64,000 nucleotides of DNA, taken from Actinernus sp. WN-2022. Its lineage: Eukaryota > Cnidaria > Anthozoa > Actiniaria > Actinernidae. The position numbers and the translations under genes were made by a program. This document shows, in pieces, positions 41,702 to 53,460 of this stretch. Within the stretch, counting starts at the first letter, position 1. The number at the start of each line of letters is the position of its first letter. The stretch is from positions 78,277,032-78,341,031 of the forward strand of contig JAOWCC010000936.1 of assembly GCA_030867875.1 (NCBI GenBank). The letters run 5' to 3'. The notes below the pieces were generated by a model. It was given only the letters and a program-made list of their open reading frames with translations, searched no databases and was not told where the DNA came from.

Positions 41702-42157
41702 GGGAACCTTGACTGAAGAACAATGTTTATTCTAAAGTGTTTGTTATGGATGCCTAAATACATTGTTGTGTTTGTCTACAGTAAAGTGTACATTAGATGT
41801 CATTTATGCACCAATATTCCTATCCATAAAACTCATTTGAATTTCCTGCACAGCACCATCTTGGATCTCATGATGTCACAATGCTGCTTCTATTATCATA
41901 AAACAATAGCTCTTTTGTTGTGTAACAATAAGGGCAATATTGTTACACAACAAAAGAGCTATTGTTTTGTGACAATAGAAACAACACTGTGACGTCATGA
42001 GATCAAAGATGGTGCTGTGCAGGAAATTCAAATGAGTTTTATGTATAAAAATATTGGTGCATAAATGAAATCTAGTGTAGTAATTTACTGCAGACAAACA
42101 CATAAACAAACAACGTTCATTTCAGAGCAAATATTGTTTTTAAACCGAGATTCCCTT
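41702..42157. mobile_element. Near-perfect foldback MITE with TTAA target site
   Basis: TTAA at 41698-41701 and 42158-42161 flank ends GGGAACC and GATTCCCTT. The two halves are inverted copies meeting near 41939, where CTCTTTTGTTGTGTAACAAT and its complement form a long hairpin. Frames on either strand here are mirror images of the palindrome, not genes. TTAA is used by piggyBac and Kolobok. Confidence 0.85.
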
Positions 42158-42247
42158 TTAAGGCTTCGAGAAACAAACTTACTGAAGAAAAATAAAACAA
42201 ACAAGAAATAGCTGAATATAGTTTAATAAAATAATAATATTTTAATC

Positions 42248-43205
42248 TTGACAACTCAAGTTGTACAAAAAACAACATTTATATCAAGTGGAAGCTTATT
42301 ACCGTACAGACTTGTAGATAAGCCGCACTTTTCGTTGAAAATCGGGGGTACGGCTTATCTACGAGAACACCTAGAAAGGAGACTCAACATTAACATATGT
42401 TTACATAACATGAACCTGAAGCAAGCTTTTATTATGCGACAGCTAGTGCGTATATATATTACAATCAGGTTCGAATCGGATCCGATCGTGTAATATAACA
42501 ATTTAAGCATAACCATTGAAAAAAAACACGCAATTTGAAAGAATGAAAGCAAAAGCTCTTCTAAGACCTATCTTAGACCTAATATAGTAGAATTTCGTGA
42601 ATATTTAAACGTGATTAAGCTTATTTACCTTCCAAAACACGATGATTCGCAGCGCTTGTCAAAGCTAGCATCTAAACAACCAGGCACCTTCGCAATTTTA
42701 CACGTGGGAGATTGGCACTAGTTAATGAAAATCCAAGATGGCGGACCCGACCTACTCGTGTAAGTATAGTTTCGCTAGAAAACCTTTCTTGCTCTAGCGA
42801 TTAAAGAAAAGCGGTTCCTTGGAATTGCTGTTAGTTAATGGAGGAATAAAAGCGGAAGAATTCTAGAGTGATTTAAAGAGTACAGGTTAAAATATACGCA
42901 AGAAATAACAAGGCAAGTTATGTATTTATGACAATCTTATGAAGTTTTGCTTCAAGTATGAGCGTTTATGAACTCCAACAAAAAAAATTCTTTTTTTTGA
43001 ACAAGTTTGGCATCAAGTCAGGCGTTTATGAAGTCGGCCAAAGGTTTTTTTAATTATGTTTTGTATTTTTCAAAAAAAGTTTTTTCCTAAACTTGGGGTG
43101 CGGCTTATCTACGGGTGCTGCTTATACACGGGTCTTTACGGTAAATCATGTTTATATAAAAAAAAAACAGTTCAAAGGTTTCCATAAGTCTGTAGTTTAA
43201 AGTTG
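42248..43205 (+). pseudogene. Second Helentron endonuclease remnant, interrupted
   Basis: 42255-42299 encodes QVVQKTTFISSGSLL, matching QIVQKPTFISAGSLL of the intact Helentron endonuclease (41470-41514). The match resumes after the inserted MITE at 43144 (AAATCATGTTTATATAAA against GACCATATCTATTTAAGG) and fades by about 43205. The two copies clearly share ancestry, and this one is much decayed. Confidence 0.7.
42302..43141. mobile_element. TA-flanked MITE inserted in the Helentron remnant
   Basis: TA at 42300-42301 and 43142-43143. The left end is CCGTACAGACTTGTAGATAA then GCCGCAC; the right end is the inverse with an extra repeat (GTGCGGCTTATCTACGGGTG ... GGGTCTTTACGG). Removing it joins the two halves of the endonuclease remnant with one TA, which confirms both boundaries. 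Confidence 0.85.
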
Positions 43206-44640
43206 TAAAAAGAATAATAATTGTTTTTTTAATGAATAAGAAAATCAAGCTTAGACCAAGGATATTTATTCAGTCATGTAGATGTTGTTGTGTACTTACA
43301 ATACTCAATAGTAACACAGCTATATTTGATATTTATGTTCTTACATTTCATAGTCATGTCATGCTCTTATTTAGTTAATTATGATCAACATACTGTATGT
43401 AATAATAGTGCATATATTGCACTATCCATACGGTGCACACTGCACCCAGAATGTATATATGGGTGCTAAAGAATGACATCATATGGCCTATACATGTAGG
43501 TATATGTGGTAAATGAACCTATGAGAAAAACCTAACCTTTTAAACAGATCGAGGTATAATTAGTGATGATGTGGGTGGGAAATACCGTATAATTGACTTC
43601 ACATGCACGTCATACAACTTTACCATAGTCTGATGTAATGTATTATTGTTTAAAAATTGTTATTTTCTCAAATTTGTATTCTGTTCTCCTTTACAGATTA
43701 CTCAAATCCAAATGTATAAAACAGCTTGAGTCTTCACTGCAAGAGATAATGACATACTATAGTATGAAAACTTCAAGGAAATACATGTAACGGATACGCC
43801 TACCCACACATTGATCAAATATGGTGTGTCAAGAAGCAGATTACATGCAACTTTGTTATTGAGCTGGACTGAAATCTTCATTGAGGTTACATGTATTAAT
43901 TAACAGAAAAAGATCACAATATGTCATAACGAACTCTGAATACAAGAAGTGTCTGCTGCTTATGACCTAATAACCAGGAATGGAGTTGATTTGTATTATG
44001 GATTGGCTATCAAGAATGATCCACTTGAAAAGACTAACTTGCCACATGCATGGATTTAAACTACAATATGCTGTATAAACTTAATACAAGAACACATGGA
44101 ATAGACTAAGCTCTCACTGCCAAATAGAGAAAAGAAATGTGACATGCAATCACACTTAGCTATTGACCAAATAAGTGTGAATCTGCCAGATAATGTTGTT
44201 ATTGCTCTGTATTGAAAAACATTTCAATAAGATGTGATAATGCAACACTTGAAGAGCTCACTTTAGCTTAACTGGACACTGTTAAATAAAACAACTGCCC
44301 CACTTGGACATTTCAATGTTCTTCTAATTTTTGAATCAAAACTAGCAGTTTGTTTACTTTTCATATTTTACGAATAAAAGAGTAGCAACTATAATTCCTG
44401 AATCGTTTAAGCTATATGGAACCTGAAATTTGCAAAAGTTGCTTTAACTTTATATTTTGAGTTAAAATTTCACAAAGCATGTGAGAAATCAATTACCTGA
44501 AGAAATGATTACCTGACAAAAAGGAAAGTGTAAGGAATACCCTGGGAAATGGTGCACTGATGTTTCTAGTCAATACTCATATTATTGTAAAACGTTCACT
44601 TCCGGCATTATCAACATGGAGTTGGGTGGCTTATTCTTCA
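43206..44640. other. Stretch without recognisable genes
   Basis: AT-rich DNA with no long frame, inverted repeat or splice pair I would defend. A CTCCTTTACAG near 43687 looks like an acceptor but has no coding follow-up. Confidence 0.5.
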
Positions 44641-44758
44641 GGGCCCGGTTCCTGAAAGGCCGATTAGTGCTAATCCTGGATTAACTCTCAACAAAACATA
44701 TTAGTTGTCATGGTAATTAACTCTGGATTAGCGCTAATCGGGCTTTCAAGAACCGGCC
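44641..44758. mobile_element. Small foldback MITE
   Basis: GGGCCCGGTTCCTGAAAGGC and GGCTTTCAAGAACCGGCC pair across 118 bp; GATTAGTGCTAATC and GATTAGCGCTAATC are further internal palindromes. Non-coding. Confidence 0.8.
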
Positions 44759-44759
44759 A

Positions 44760-44897
44760 GGGCCCGGTTGTTCGAAGCAAGGTTAAGCGCTAACCCATGG
44801 TTGAATCGCTAACCCCGGATTAAACTGTACAGATTGCAATTACAGATTTACCGCTAATCTAAGGTTAAAGTTAACCTTGCTTCGAACAACCCGGCCC
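44760..44897. mobile_element. Second foldback MITE, immediately adjacent
   Basis: GGGCCCGGTTGTTCGAAGCA pairs with TGCTTCGAACAACCCGGCCC. It shares the first ten bases (GGGCCCGGTT) with its neighbour but differs beyond, so two related families sit side by side. Confidence 0.8.
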
Positions 44898-45954
44898 AGA
44901 TGTTTATTTGGGACAAGATTCCCCAGAACAGAATTGATAGGACTTCTCAATGTATTGCAAATCAAAACACTATGTTGTAAAACAAAATAATAATAGTGTA
45001 GTATAAAATCATGGTTAAAAGACCTGGGCTCATAGAACAATTATAGAAACGTATGGGTGTCAATTATAACAAAGGGGGCTTATAACAGGGTTGGTAAATA
45101 TGGTCTCTCCAAATTCAGAATTGCTGGCCCAATTTATCCTTTGCATTAATTTGCTCACAGAAAAATATTGTGCTAACATGCTCCAATTTGAAATTCACAG
45201 AAAATGATATTGCTCATAATCTGTGAAAAAGACATTGCTCACATTTACCGGAGGGAGAAAAGGGGGAGGGGAGAGGGGAAGAAAGGGAACTCTCTTTTTA
45301 TGTGAATGGTCACACATCCTGTTGTTATTCAGATCTTAGAGGGATACCATCAGAAATGTGAAGGGTAGTAAAAAAATTCAATCCCTAATGAACCTGCTAA
45401 TTATATGATCCTGTCAATCAGTGTGATTTTTTATTCTGTATATTAAACACCACCTTACCCATGTCATGTGACCTCTTTGGTTTGCACTCAAATTTATTTT
45501 ACAGTATATTAACATCCATTGTACTTGAATAATGTTAATTGCATGTGAAATGATCTTATATTTTGGACAGGAGAATTTTTTACAGGTTATATATGGTTGG
45601 AAAGGAATATCCCAATTATGGACAAAAGGAAGTTGTATCACATCACAGGATTGCATGTATTGGCAACATGTTTTCCAAAAATGCAATAACAGTAGCTTGA
45701 GGATGCATATGTTGTGCTTAATACAAATCTATCAATTAACTTAAAAGTTGGAAGCACCCCCTGAAATCTTAGTGTTGGTTCTGAATTAGTGTTCAATAAG
45801 AAAAGACTAGAGAAGTACATTTTTGCTCATAGCTCCTGTCTAGAAAATAATTACATCACAAAATTTGATCAAATAATTGATGACTTAGTGAGTATCCAAT
45901 TAACAGAGTTCGAATGAAAATAACAGAAAGTTATAATTTTCAACTTTTTTATTA
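44898..45954. other. Stretch without recognisable genes
   Basis: Contains a short run of GCTCACAGAAAA/TGCTCACATT motifs (45150-45240) and a purine-rich GGGGGAGGGGAGAGGGG stretch near 45262. Frames of 60-90 codons at 45414-45820 overlap each other on both strands and show no domain features. Confidence 0.5.
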
Positions 45955-47040
45955 ACTCGTTCGCTTCTAAATTGACCATAACCGATCAAAATATATGAAG
46001 CATGTACCTGGAGAAAATTATTGTATCAAACCTAAACATACTGGAAATATGATGTTGCGATATTCTTTCAACGGATGAATAACTTCAAAGCTAGAGCTAC
46101 AACACGGATCGCTTGACTCTCCAACTTTGAAAAAATGCATTTGTTTTCAAGATCATTGTTCACTTCTGCGATTTTCACGAATTTTAATGTTTTCACCACT
46201 GGACGCGTTTGGGCTCAATTCGTGAAATGTAGAGTTCCAGTTTGGCTAGCCTGGGCTAGTTAAATACTGCTGACATTTTAAACCAAGGGCTCAAACGTTT
46301 CCCATGATGCCATTCGGCAGAATTCTACGGAGTACAGTTTCTTCTGTAGGGTTTCCAATGAAATGTGCTCTAAGGTACCTTTCATTATTTATGCCAGGGG
46401 GTGGGCTGGCAAGATCCATCATAAGGCTAAACAAAACCTCTTGACCCCCTTCCAAGGAAAAGAAAAATCTCATGACCCCTCTAGATGTAATTTGAAAAAT
46501 AGCCCCCAACCCCACATTTGTTTCCATATTTTCTGATGACCCCCCCTCGAGTGTCCTGAATTTATCGTGGCCCCCCCTCATTCTTGCCAGCCCACCCCCT
46601 GGCATAAATAATGAATGGTCCCTAATTTTGGACAAATAAGGCACTTTAAGAAAGCTAGTTAGAGGACATCATTAAGTCTGATGACAGCTGAAAAGTACTT
46701 GCTTTCCTTTTAGTAGGCCTTGTGAGGGGTTTCACAGGATTTTTCTGTTGTGTTTTTGCTGGAGACACATGAAATAATTCTTCACTGAAATCCTGCAGTT
46801 GGTTGTCTTTTACCCCTGCTCAACCTATTATGATGTGTTTTTGTCACTTTAAAGCAACGGCTCAACTCCAAATCACCGCTCTTGGCTGTAGGGGTAAAAG
46901 ACTTCTAAAAAAAACTACAGTAGTCCCAGAGGGGGTTATGGATTTTTTGTTGATTACCCAGCATGCAATTGGAAGTGGGAGCAGGTAAATGTGGTGGAGT
47001 GAAATGCAGTGTAAACATTGATGTGGTTCACAGCACTTAA
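45955..47040 (+). repeat. Composite dispersed repeat, copy 2 (A, then inverted C and B)
   Basis: Segment A (45990-46190) is in the same orientation as 20020-20235, but C (46235-46330) and B (46660-47035) are reversed relative to copy 1. A separate MITE is inserted at 46382-46620 between C and B. Confidence 0.75.
46382..46620. mobile_element. MITE with GGGGGTGGGCTGG ends
   Basis: TTCATTATTTATGCCAGGGG (left) is the inverse of CCCCTGGCATAAATAATGAA (right), and the arms continue through TGGGCTGGCAAGA. The interior is C-rich on this strand (GACCCCCCC blocks). Frames through it are not genes. Confidence 0.8.
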
Positions 47041-47726
47041 GAATGAAAGTACATGAGAATTCTCCTTAATAGCGTAGGGTAGTTTAAAAAAGCATCACCT
47101 GTGATGTCAAACGCTGATCTGTAGACCGATCAAATCGCACTATATATGTTTAATTCGAAATTTATTTTCCAAACCGTTTTCAAACCCTTTAGCTGAAACA
47201 TACATGAAAGCTACTTACACATTTCTGGATGTATGTGCCAAAAGCGGAGGCAAAATCGTCCAATTTCGGCTGCAATTCATATCACATCGAAAAATACCTA
47301 AAAGCTGCATACCTAGTGTTTATTTGTATCCAATGCAGAAACACACAGCCAACCATAAAAACGTCGAGCCCAATAAACTTATTTGAAAATGCCAAAATCA
47401 CCCCCAAAACCACTTCATTAAATATCAATCTTTTATTATTGAAGATTTATGTCCAACGATTTCTAAAACACAAATCACAAATTAAGAGCAATTATATTTT
47501 TTTGGGAAAATCGCTTATGAAACATAGCACATCTAAACCAACAAAGCTGCGCCGCATTGTTCAAAACCCAATTAATGTTAAGCCTGCATTAACTCTGCAC
47601 AGACCCTATTGGTTGTCATGGAAACTAACAAAATGCATTAACACCAATCGGTCTCCTGTTGTAATTCATCCATCAGAAATGTAAAGCATAGTAAAAAATT
47701 CTTAAATGCATAATATCAAATAAAAA

Positions 47727-49157
47727 ATGCCTTGCACAACCAAGGGACCTGATTCTTTTAAGCTCGCTCTACTAAATCCGTTACTAAAGAAAGACAACTT
47801 AAATTTCGAAGAGTTTTTTAATTTTAGACCTATTTCTAACCTCATGTTTATGTCAAAACTCACTGAGAAAGTTGTGGCACTTCAGCTTAATAACTACATT
47901 AAAGGTAATGATCTTGATGAGGTTTTTCAATCAGCCTATAAGAAGTTTCATAGCACTGAAACTGCGCTAGTGAAAGTTCACAATGATATTGTTACTGCTA
48001 TTGACAATAAGCGTACAGTAATTTTGTTATTGCTAGATTTATCTGCAGCTTTCGATACTGTTGATCATACGATCTTATTAGAGAGGTTGTCCTGTCGCTT
48101 TGGCATATGTGGAAAGGCTCTACGCTGGTTTAAATCTTACCTTAGCGATAGAAAACAGGCTGTAGTCATTGGGAGAGAAAAGTCATCGAGTCGTAACATG
48201 CTCTGTGGTGTACCTCAGCGTTCGGTTTTAGGGCCACTCCTCTACCTACTTTACACTTCTCCTTTAGGAGATATTGTTAGGAATCATGACATCGGCTTCC
48301 ATTTCTACGCGGATGACACCCAATTGTACCTCTCTTTCGAGTCTACATCTGGGGAAGATCGCGAGTCATCCATAGTGAAAATTGAAGCCTGTGTCAATGA
48401 TATAGATACGTGGATGTTGCAGAACAAACTTAAATTAAATACGGACAAGACTGAACTTCTTATTATTAGTGCACATCATCGTCCCCGACCGTATTTTAAT
48501 AATATTACAATTGGCAAGGATCACGTACAACCTTCGCTTTCTGCCAGGAATATCGGAGTAGTTTTCGATAACAGCATGATCCTCGAGAAACATGTGTCCA
48601 CTATTTGTAAGTCTGCATTTTTTCACTTAATGAGGATAGCTAAGATAAGGCAATATCTGTCAGAAGACAATACTAAGATACTGGTTCATGCATTTATAAC
48701 CTGTAGATTAGATAATTGTAACGCTTTATTGTATGGCTTACCCAAGTATCAAATTGATAGACTACAGTATGTTCAGAACTGCGCTGCGCGTTTAATTACC
48801 GGTAAATCAAAACATGATCATATTACTCCTGTCCTCAAACAACTCCACTGGCTACCTGTAGGGCAGCGTATTGTTTTTAAAATACTTTTACTTACATATA
48901 AGGCTCTAAATAAATTAGCTCCACCGTACATTAGTAATATGCTTCACGCCTACATTCCTACACGTACCTTGAGATCGTCTTCGCAATATTTATTAACTGT
49001 TCCTATGTCTAATTTGAAGAGCTATGGTGACCGAGCCTTCTCAGTTGCTGCACCTAAGTTATGGAACTCATTACCAGCTAAGATTAGAATGAGCCCGTGT
49101 ATTGGCAGTTTTAAATCTACTTTAAAGACATATCTTTTTAATTGTGCTTATAATTAA
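47727..49157 (+). CDS. L2/CR1-like reverse transcriptase, truncated
   Basis: 476 residues: FRPISNLMFMSKLTEKVV near residue 33, LLDLSAAFDTVDHTILL near 105, GVPQRSVLGPLLYLLY near 160, the catalytic FYADDTQLY near 193 and the KTELLII block near 235. The C-terminal region AARLITG...TPVLKQLHWLPV and PKLWNSLP are hallmarks of the common invertebrate L2-like RT. One residue in the usually invariant GVPQGS motif is Arg instead of Gly, which probably harms the polymerase. Otherwise the frame is free of stops. Upstream sequence (47229-47684) is open but not recognisably part of the element. Confidence 0.88.
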   Translation: MPCTTKGPDSFKLALLNPLLKKDNLNFEEFFNFRPISNLMFMSKLTEKVVALQLNNYIKGNDLDEVFQSAYKKFHSTETALVKVHNDIVTAIDNKRTVILLLLDLSAAFDTVDHTILLERLSCRFGICGKALRWFKSYLSDRKQAVVIGREKSSSRNMLCGVPQRSVLGPLLYLLYTSPLGDIVRNHDIGFHFYADDTQLYLSFESTSGEDRESSIVKIEACVNDIDTWMLQNKLKLNTDKTELLIISAHHRPRPYFNNITIGKDHVQPSLSARNIGVVFDNSMILEKHVSTICKSAFFHLMRIAKIRQYLSEDNTKILVHAFITCRLDNCNALLYGLPKYQIDRLQYVQNCAARLITGKSKHDHITPVLKQLHWLPVGQRIVFKILLLTYKALNKLAPPYISNMLHAYIPTRTLRSSSQYLLTVPMSNLKSYGDRAFSVAAPKLWNSLPAKIRMSPCIGSFKSTLKTYLFNCAYN

Positions 49158-49340
49158 TGATTTTTATAGTAGTTTTTAGTTGTCTCAGTAGTTTTAGTGG
49201 TATACATACTAGATAGTTTAATATCAATTATATTCTAACTTTATATATATTTTTACCAGTATTCATTGTAAAGCGCCATAGGGCAACTAGTGGATTATGG
49301 CGCTATAGAAATAATTTATTATTATTATTATTATAAGGGA
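47727..49340 (+). mobile_element. 5'-truncated L2/CR1-like non-LTR retrotransposon
   Basis: The reverse transcriptase frame is followed by a 180-bp 3' UTR with GGCGCTATAGAAATAATTT and a TTA microsatellite tail (49316-49335). The short GCGCC(A/T)TA...GCGCTATA stem just before the tail is the usual L2-like 3' end; the inverse of a similar end occurs at 52853. No endonuclease is upstream. Confidence 0.85.
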
Positions 49341-49976
49341 CCAAACAAAAAGGTGAATCATAAGGAGGTCATATCTGCCCTTTTACATTTTGAATGGTTC
49401 AAATCTCTTGGACACTAAAAACAGAAAGGTGCATCATACGAGGACACATGCAAAACATCTCCTGGTGTGTGCTCACCTTAGAAGAGTGTTTGGGTGCATT
49501 GATGTATATATATTGGCCCGAGTGGAAGCCCAGATGGGCTCTTGTTTTATTAAATATGTAAATAATGCTAATAAATTGTTTAGCCTGGTCATATATATAT
49601 GAAGAACGATTAAATTGCATCAAACATGATTGATGAAATGAGAAAAATGATATGGAAGTACATAATTATTAATAGTAAGATTGTATGAAGTTAATATTAA
49701 TAACAAGGATAACAAATATAATAATTATTGTTCTATTTCATATGAATTGCCTGCTATTCATATTAGTCATGTGTTGTATATTGTGTGTGAAAAAGAGCTG
49801 TTGTTTGTCACCCATACTTATAGTTATGTGAAAAAACACATAATTAAGGTTTTAAAATCAGCATTGATCAGGATTTGTGATTATTACACCTATTAGTATT
49901 GGATGGGGAAATTTCCTTTGATCCTTCATCTGAGTACATGCTTCCTCAAGTGGTAATCCTGCACTCAACACTTGAA

Positions 49977-50102
49977 GGGGTCCGTGCAAGAACAACGTAA
50001 GTGACTTCTGATCAAATTCCAAATTCTTCTTGATATTCTGTTTTCTAAGAGAGAATTTAGAACTTGATCAAAAGTCACTTACGTTGTTTTTGCACGGACC
50101 CC
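49977..50102. mobile_element. Foldback MITE, 126 bp
   Basis: GGGGTCCGTGCAAGAACAAC and GTTGTTTTTGCACGGACCCC are arms of about 50 bp that continue through GTAAGTGACTT(C/T)TGATCAA. Almost the whole element is a hairpin. Confidence 0.85.
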
Positions 50103-50364
50103 TTCACATGATAAATGATTTCCACACCCACAATTTTCTCTTTGTTCTGACAAAGGGCAAGTATTTGAAATATCAGCTGCTACTCACTTCCCACTGATAC
50201 CTTAATCGTCATTCAGTTGATTATGGCAGTGTTTTATCTTCCCCATGGAAACAGATCAACACTAGCTTTTACAGAAACTAATCAACCATGTGAGAAAACA
50301 GACTGGTTACCATGGTTTCATGACAGATTTCCTGCTGGCTGAGCTTGTGAAAGAGACAAGAAAA

Positions 50365-50700
50365 GAGGTTCTCATACACTAAAAAGGGGCCTGGATATCC
50401 TTGGGGGAGGGAGGGGGTAAAACTGACAAACATCCAGATGGGGATGAGTAAAATATCCAAAGGGGTAAATATCCACACCAGGGATATCCTGGATGCTAGC
50501 CAGGATATAATATCCAACAGCCCCACCCCTATTGAGGAACTTGGATATCCTTGGGGGGAGAGGGGAAAATCCTAGAGGGCTGGAAAGGCTATCCAAGGGG
50601 GTCTGGAGAAACAGCGACCAAAAAAAAAAAAAAAACATCCAGAGGGGGTTGCCCAAAATTATATCCAAAGGGGTATAGAAGTGAATCCCTCAATAGGGGG
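50365..50700. repeat. GGATATCC-rich repeat
   Basis: The palindrome GGATATCC and half-sites TATCCAAAGGGG or CATCCAGA recur about every 20-40 bases. A 15-base A-run lies at about 50621-50636. Structurally similar to the GGGATCCCA cluster at 29.9 kb but with a different core. Confidence 0.6.
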
Positions 50701-52559
50701 GGTGTGCATATAAAATGGAATGGCCCATTTCTTCGGGGGTTCTTGTTTGTCGAGAATGAGACCGTACTTGGTTCTGTCATCTGGTTCTGTTCAACTGGAA
50801 CACACGATCAATCTATCCACCACTTGCACAGATCCGTGGCTCCCAAACTTCAAGTGCCACAGAGATCTTTAGAATTTTATTTGCCAGAAACGAACTTTCA
50901 GCCTCGATCCTGGCCGCCATCTTGTTTCAAGCCACGAGACGAAAATTGACGCATGCGCAGTCGTTTTGCCGCGGTGTCGGCCCTCAGTGTTATTTCAACG
51001 CAAAGGAAGTGATAAAATGATTTGGCCGCGTGAAAATGGAAAAAGGAGACTGGCACGAGACAGCAGAAGGAGGGCCTGCAGCCATCCCTTATACATTTTC
51101 ATTTCCCGTCCAGATTCTGTACGGGAAATACTGATTGGTCTATTAGCTGTCATCGCTGTCATGTGTCACGAAATGTCGCACATTCCTCCTGCGAACTGAC
51201 TGAAATGGCGGCGACAAGAGAAAAGTGATCGAGCGGTTGAGCGTTAATCCAGGAAAGTATTTAGAATAACAAAGCAGGCAGTGAATACTCTACATTTGTA
51301 CTTTCCAATTGTTTGCCGTGGAAGTCGAGTCAGACATAGCATAGCATAGCATTGTGAAGGATCAGTTAATCGAAACTAAATACACTTAAAAGCCATCTCC
51401 CTCTACGATCTAGACGTAGAACTGAAGGAAATTACGGAGTTCCCTAAAGTAATTTTCGCAGTCAGGCTCGAGTAAATGAACTGATGAAGGAAAAACTGAG
51501 CGGGGACTGAGCGACTTTATCGAGGCCGTGGTCGTGAATAAATCCCACCCTGTAGAGACTTGGACAGGAGAAATAAAGGTAATAACAATGAACTGTGCAA
51601 TGTTTTGACTACATATCTTAGATACCGACAAAGTTACGAGCACACAAAGTTTGATTGACATGTTTAATAATCACGTTAATCCATGCGGAAAAGGGAGAGC
51701 ATTCAAATTTCCGTAAGATGGCGGCAGGCGCTTATTTTTTTTCGCTCGGCTCGGTATCAGAACTCGCTTCGCTCGTATCTGCTATACCTCGCTCCGCTCG
51801 TATATATCGGAAAAGCGCCTGTTCTGCAGGCTATATACACACGGGGCAGATCACTATCATTATATGCTTCTAGTGTAATTTAATCTAAAAGTAGTTCATA
51901 GTTTATAATTGTTTCTGGGGTTTTTCATCCTTCGTGGGCCTCGCTTGGCAGCACATTTAAAAACAGGATAAGTTACAAATTTAGTTTTCTATCTTGAAAC
52001 AACAGTTTTGTTGTATTTTGTCACAAGTATTAAACAAGCTAGTCAAAGCCTTCTTTATTCTCACAACCTTTTTACAAGAGGAAACCTTTTAAGTATACTG
52101 ATACCACAGATTATTTCAGATATTTTACATTTAAATTGTGTGTACTAATGAGGCTATGAAATTACGATTACAACACTCATTCGTTTTTTTCTAATAGTGA
52201 AACAGCATCTTAATAATCATGTCTCTCTTAATTTCAGACATTGATTCATAGACTTTGCCAATGTCAATATTATTATTATAAATCTTTCAGTATGATTATC
52301 AGTCTTTTGCCAGTCTTTTTTCATATTTGGTCAGAGATATTAAAGCTTCAAATGAAACACAGAGTGATTGTATTAGCCTTTAGTCTTGCTTAGCTAATCT
52401 TTTTGCTGATTCCTCTGAAATAGAGAATTTGTCATGTCTGTCTTAACGCGAACTTTCGCGAACTTTCTCAGTTAAAGTGACTGTTTTCCAATTTTTCTTG
52501 TGCTGGAGTTATGCGTTTTTTCTTCTTTGCAAGTATAAATCAGGGGATGTTTTAAAAAT
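50701..52559. other. Stretch without recognisable genes
   Basis: Contains TTTTGCCGCGGTGTC near 50963, the solo inner end of the MITE family at 59157, and GC-rich promoter-like DNA with GAAATGGCGGCGACAAGAG near 51203 and AAGATGGCGGCAGGCGC near 51715. No coding frame is convincing. Confidence 0.45.
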
Positions 52560-52718
52560 ACTTATAATATGTTGCCCAGGTTGCCCCAGGGGTGGGGGTT
52601 TTTGTCCCAATTTTCTGCCCCACCCGAGGGGTTTTAGCATGTATTTGTCATGGCTGCTGTGACAAATGCCCCTGGGTGCCCGGGGGCCGCCCCCTCGGGA
52701 TGGCCGCTGATACCCGCA
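52560..52718. mobile_element. Right end of the second Harbinger-like family
   Basis: Ends CCTCGGGATGGCCGCTGATA then CCCGCA followed by TAA. It is inverse-related to the left end at 23775. CCAGGGGTGGGGGTTT repeats inside. Boundary on the left unknown. Confidence 0.55.
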
Positions 52719-52852
52719 TAATTCGTAACTGCCGTTACATATCCTCGAAACTGTATTAGCACCAACATGATGGAATTAAAGATCTATAACCAAGAGAAAA
52801 ATATGGCTAAATTATTTGAAAAATTCACCAAACTATCAAATGTGAGGCGACA

Positions 52853-53060
52853 ATAATAATAATAATGCAATTTATATAGCGCCTGTACATTGCTGTTCTA
52901 GGCGCTTTACAATGGAATAGACCTAATAAATAATAATACTAAAAAATACTGAATAATTACAAAATACTATATTACATATTATAAATCAGATTAATAATAA
53001 ATACTAATAATGCTTATATAAAAATAAAGCTTCTGGTCCGGCTTTGAAAAGTTAACAATA
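52853..53060 (-). mobile_element. 3' fragment of an L2/CR1-like LINE
   Basis: ATAATAATAATAATGCAATT then TATATAGCGCC...GGCGCTTTACAATGG is the inverse of an L2-like 3' end with its tail. Only about 200 bp remain. Confidence 0.65.
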
Positions 53061-53460
53061 TAAATTATGCAAATACAGTCAGCGACAGGATTTGAGTGGC
53101 AAGTTTTTCATTGGCTAAAAACAGACAATGCCTCGGCTCGCGCGCCCAGCCGTGAGTGGGGAGAGGATCGCGGGCTCACCGAAACCCCCACGGCTGGAAA
53201 CCGAGCCTAATACTTGAGTTACATCTGAAACTTTGTTTTATTCACCATTACTGCCTCCAGAACCTGAAAAGTAAGAGAATAATCTGAAGTACACAACTAT
53301 TCTCACTGATACATAATTGTTCATCACGCGAAAGATTGACGGAACTTATGAAACCATCATAGTCGAGTTTGCGCACTGCCGGCATGATGCATTGCGGCCC
53401 TCTTCATATAGAGCTGTTTGGATTGATTCTTGGCCAGTTCACCGGAATTCAGTGCCATTA

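Noticed and set aside
41723..42109. Similar proteins on opposite strands (89 and 77 residues)
   Set aside because: Both are translations of the two arms of one foldback MITE; the similarity is the palindrome.
47229..47684. 151-codon frame upstream of the LINE at 47727
   Set aside because: No reverse transcriptase or endonuclease motif, biased composition, and partial overlap with another frame. Not called.
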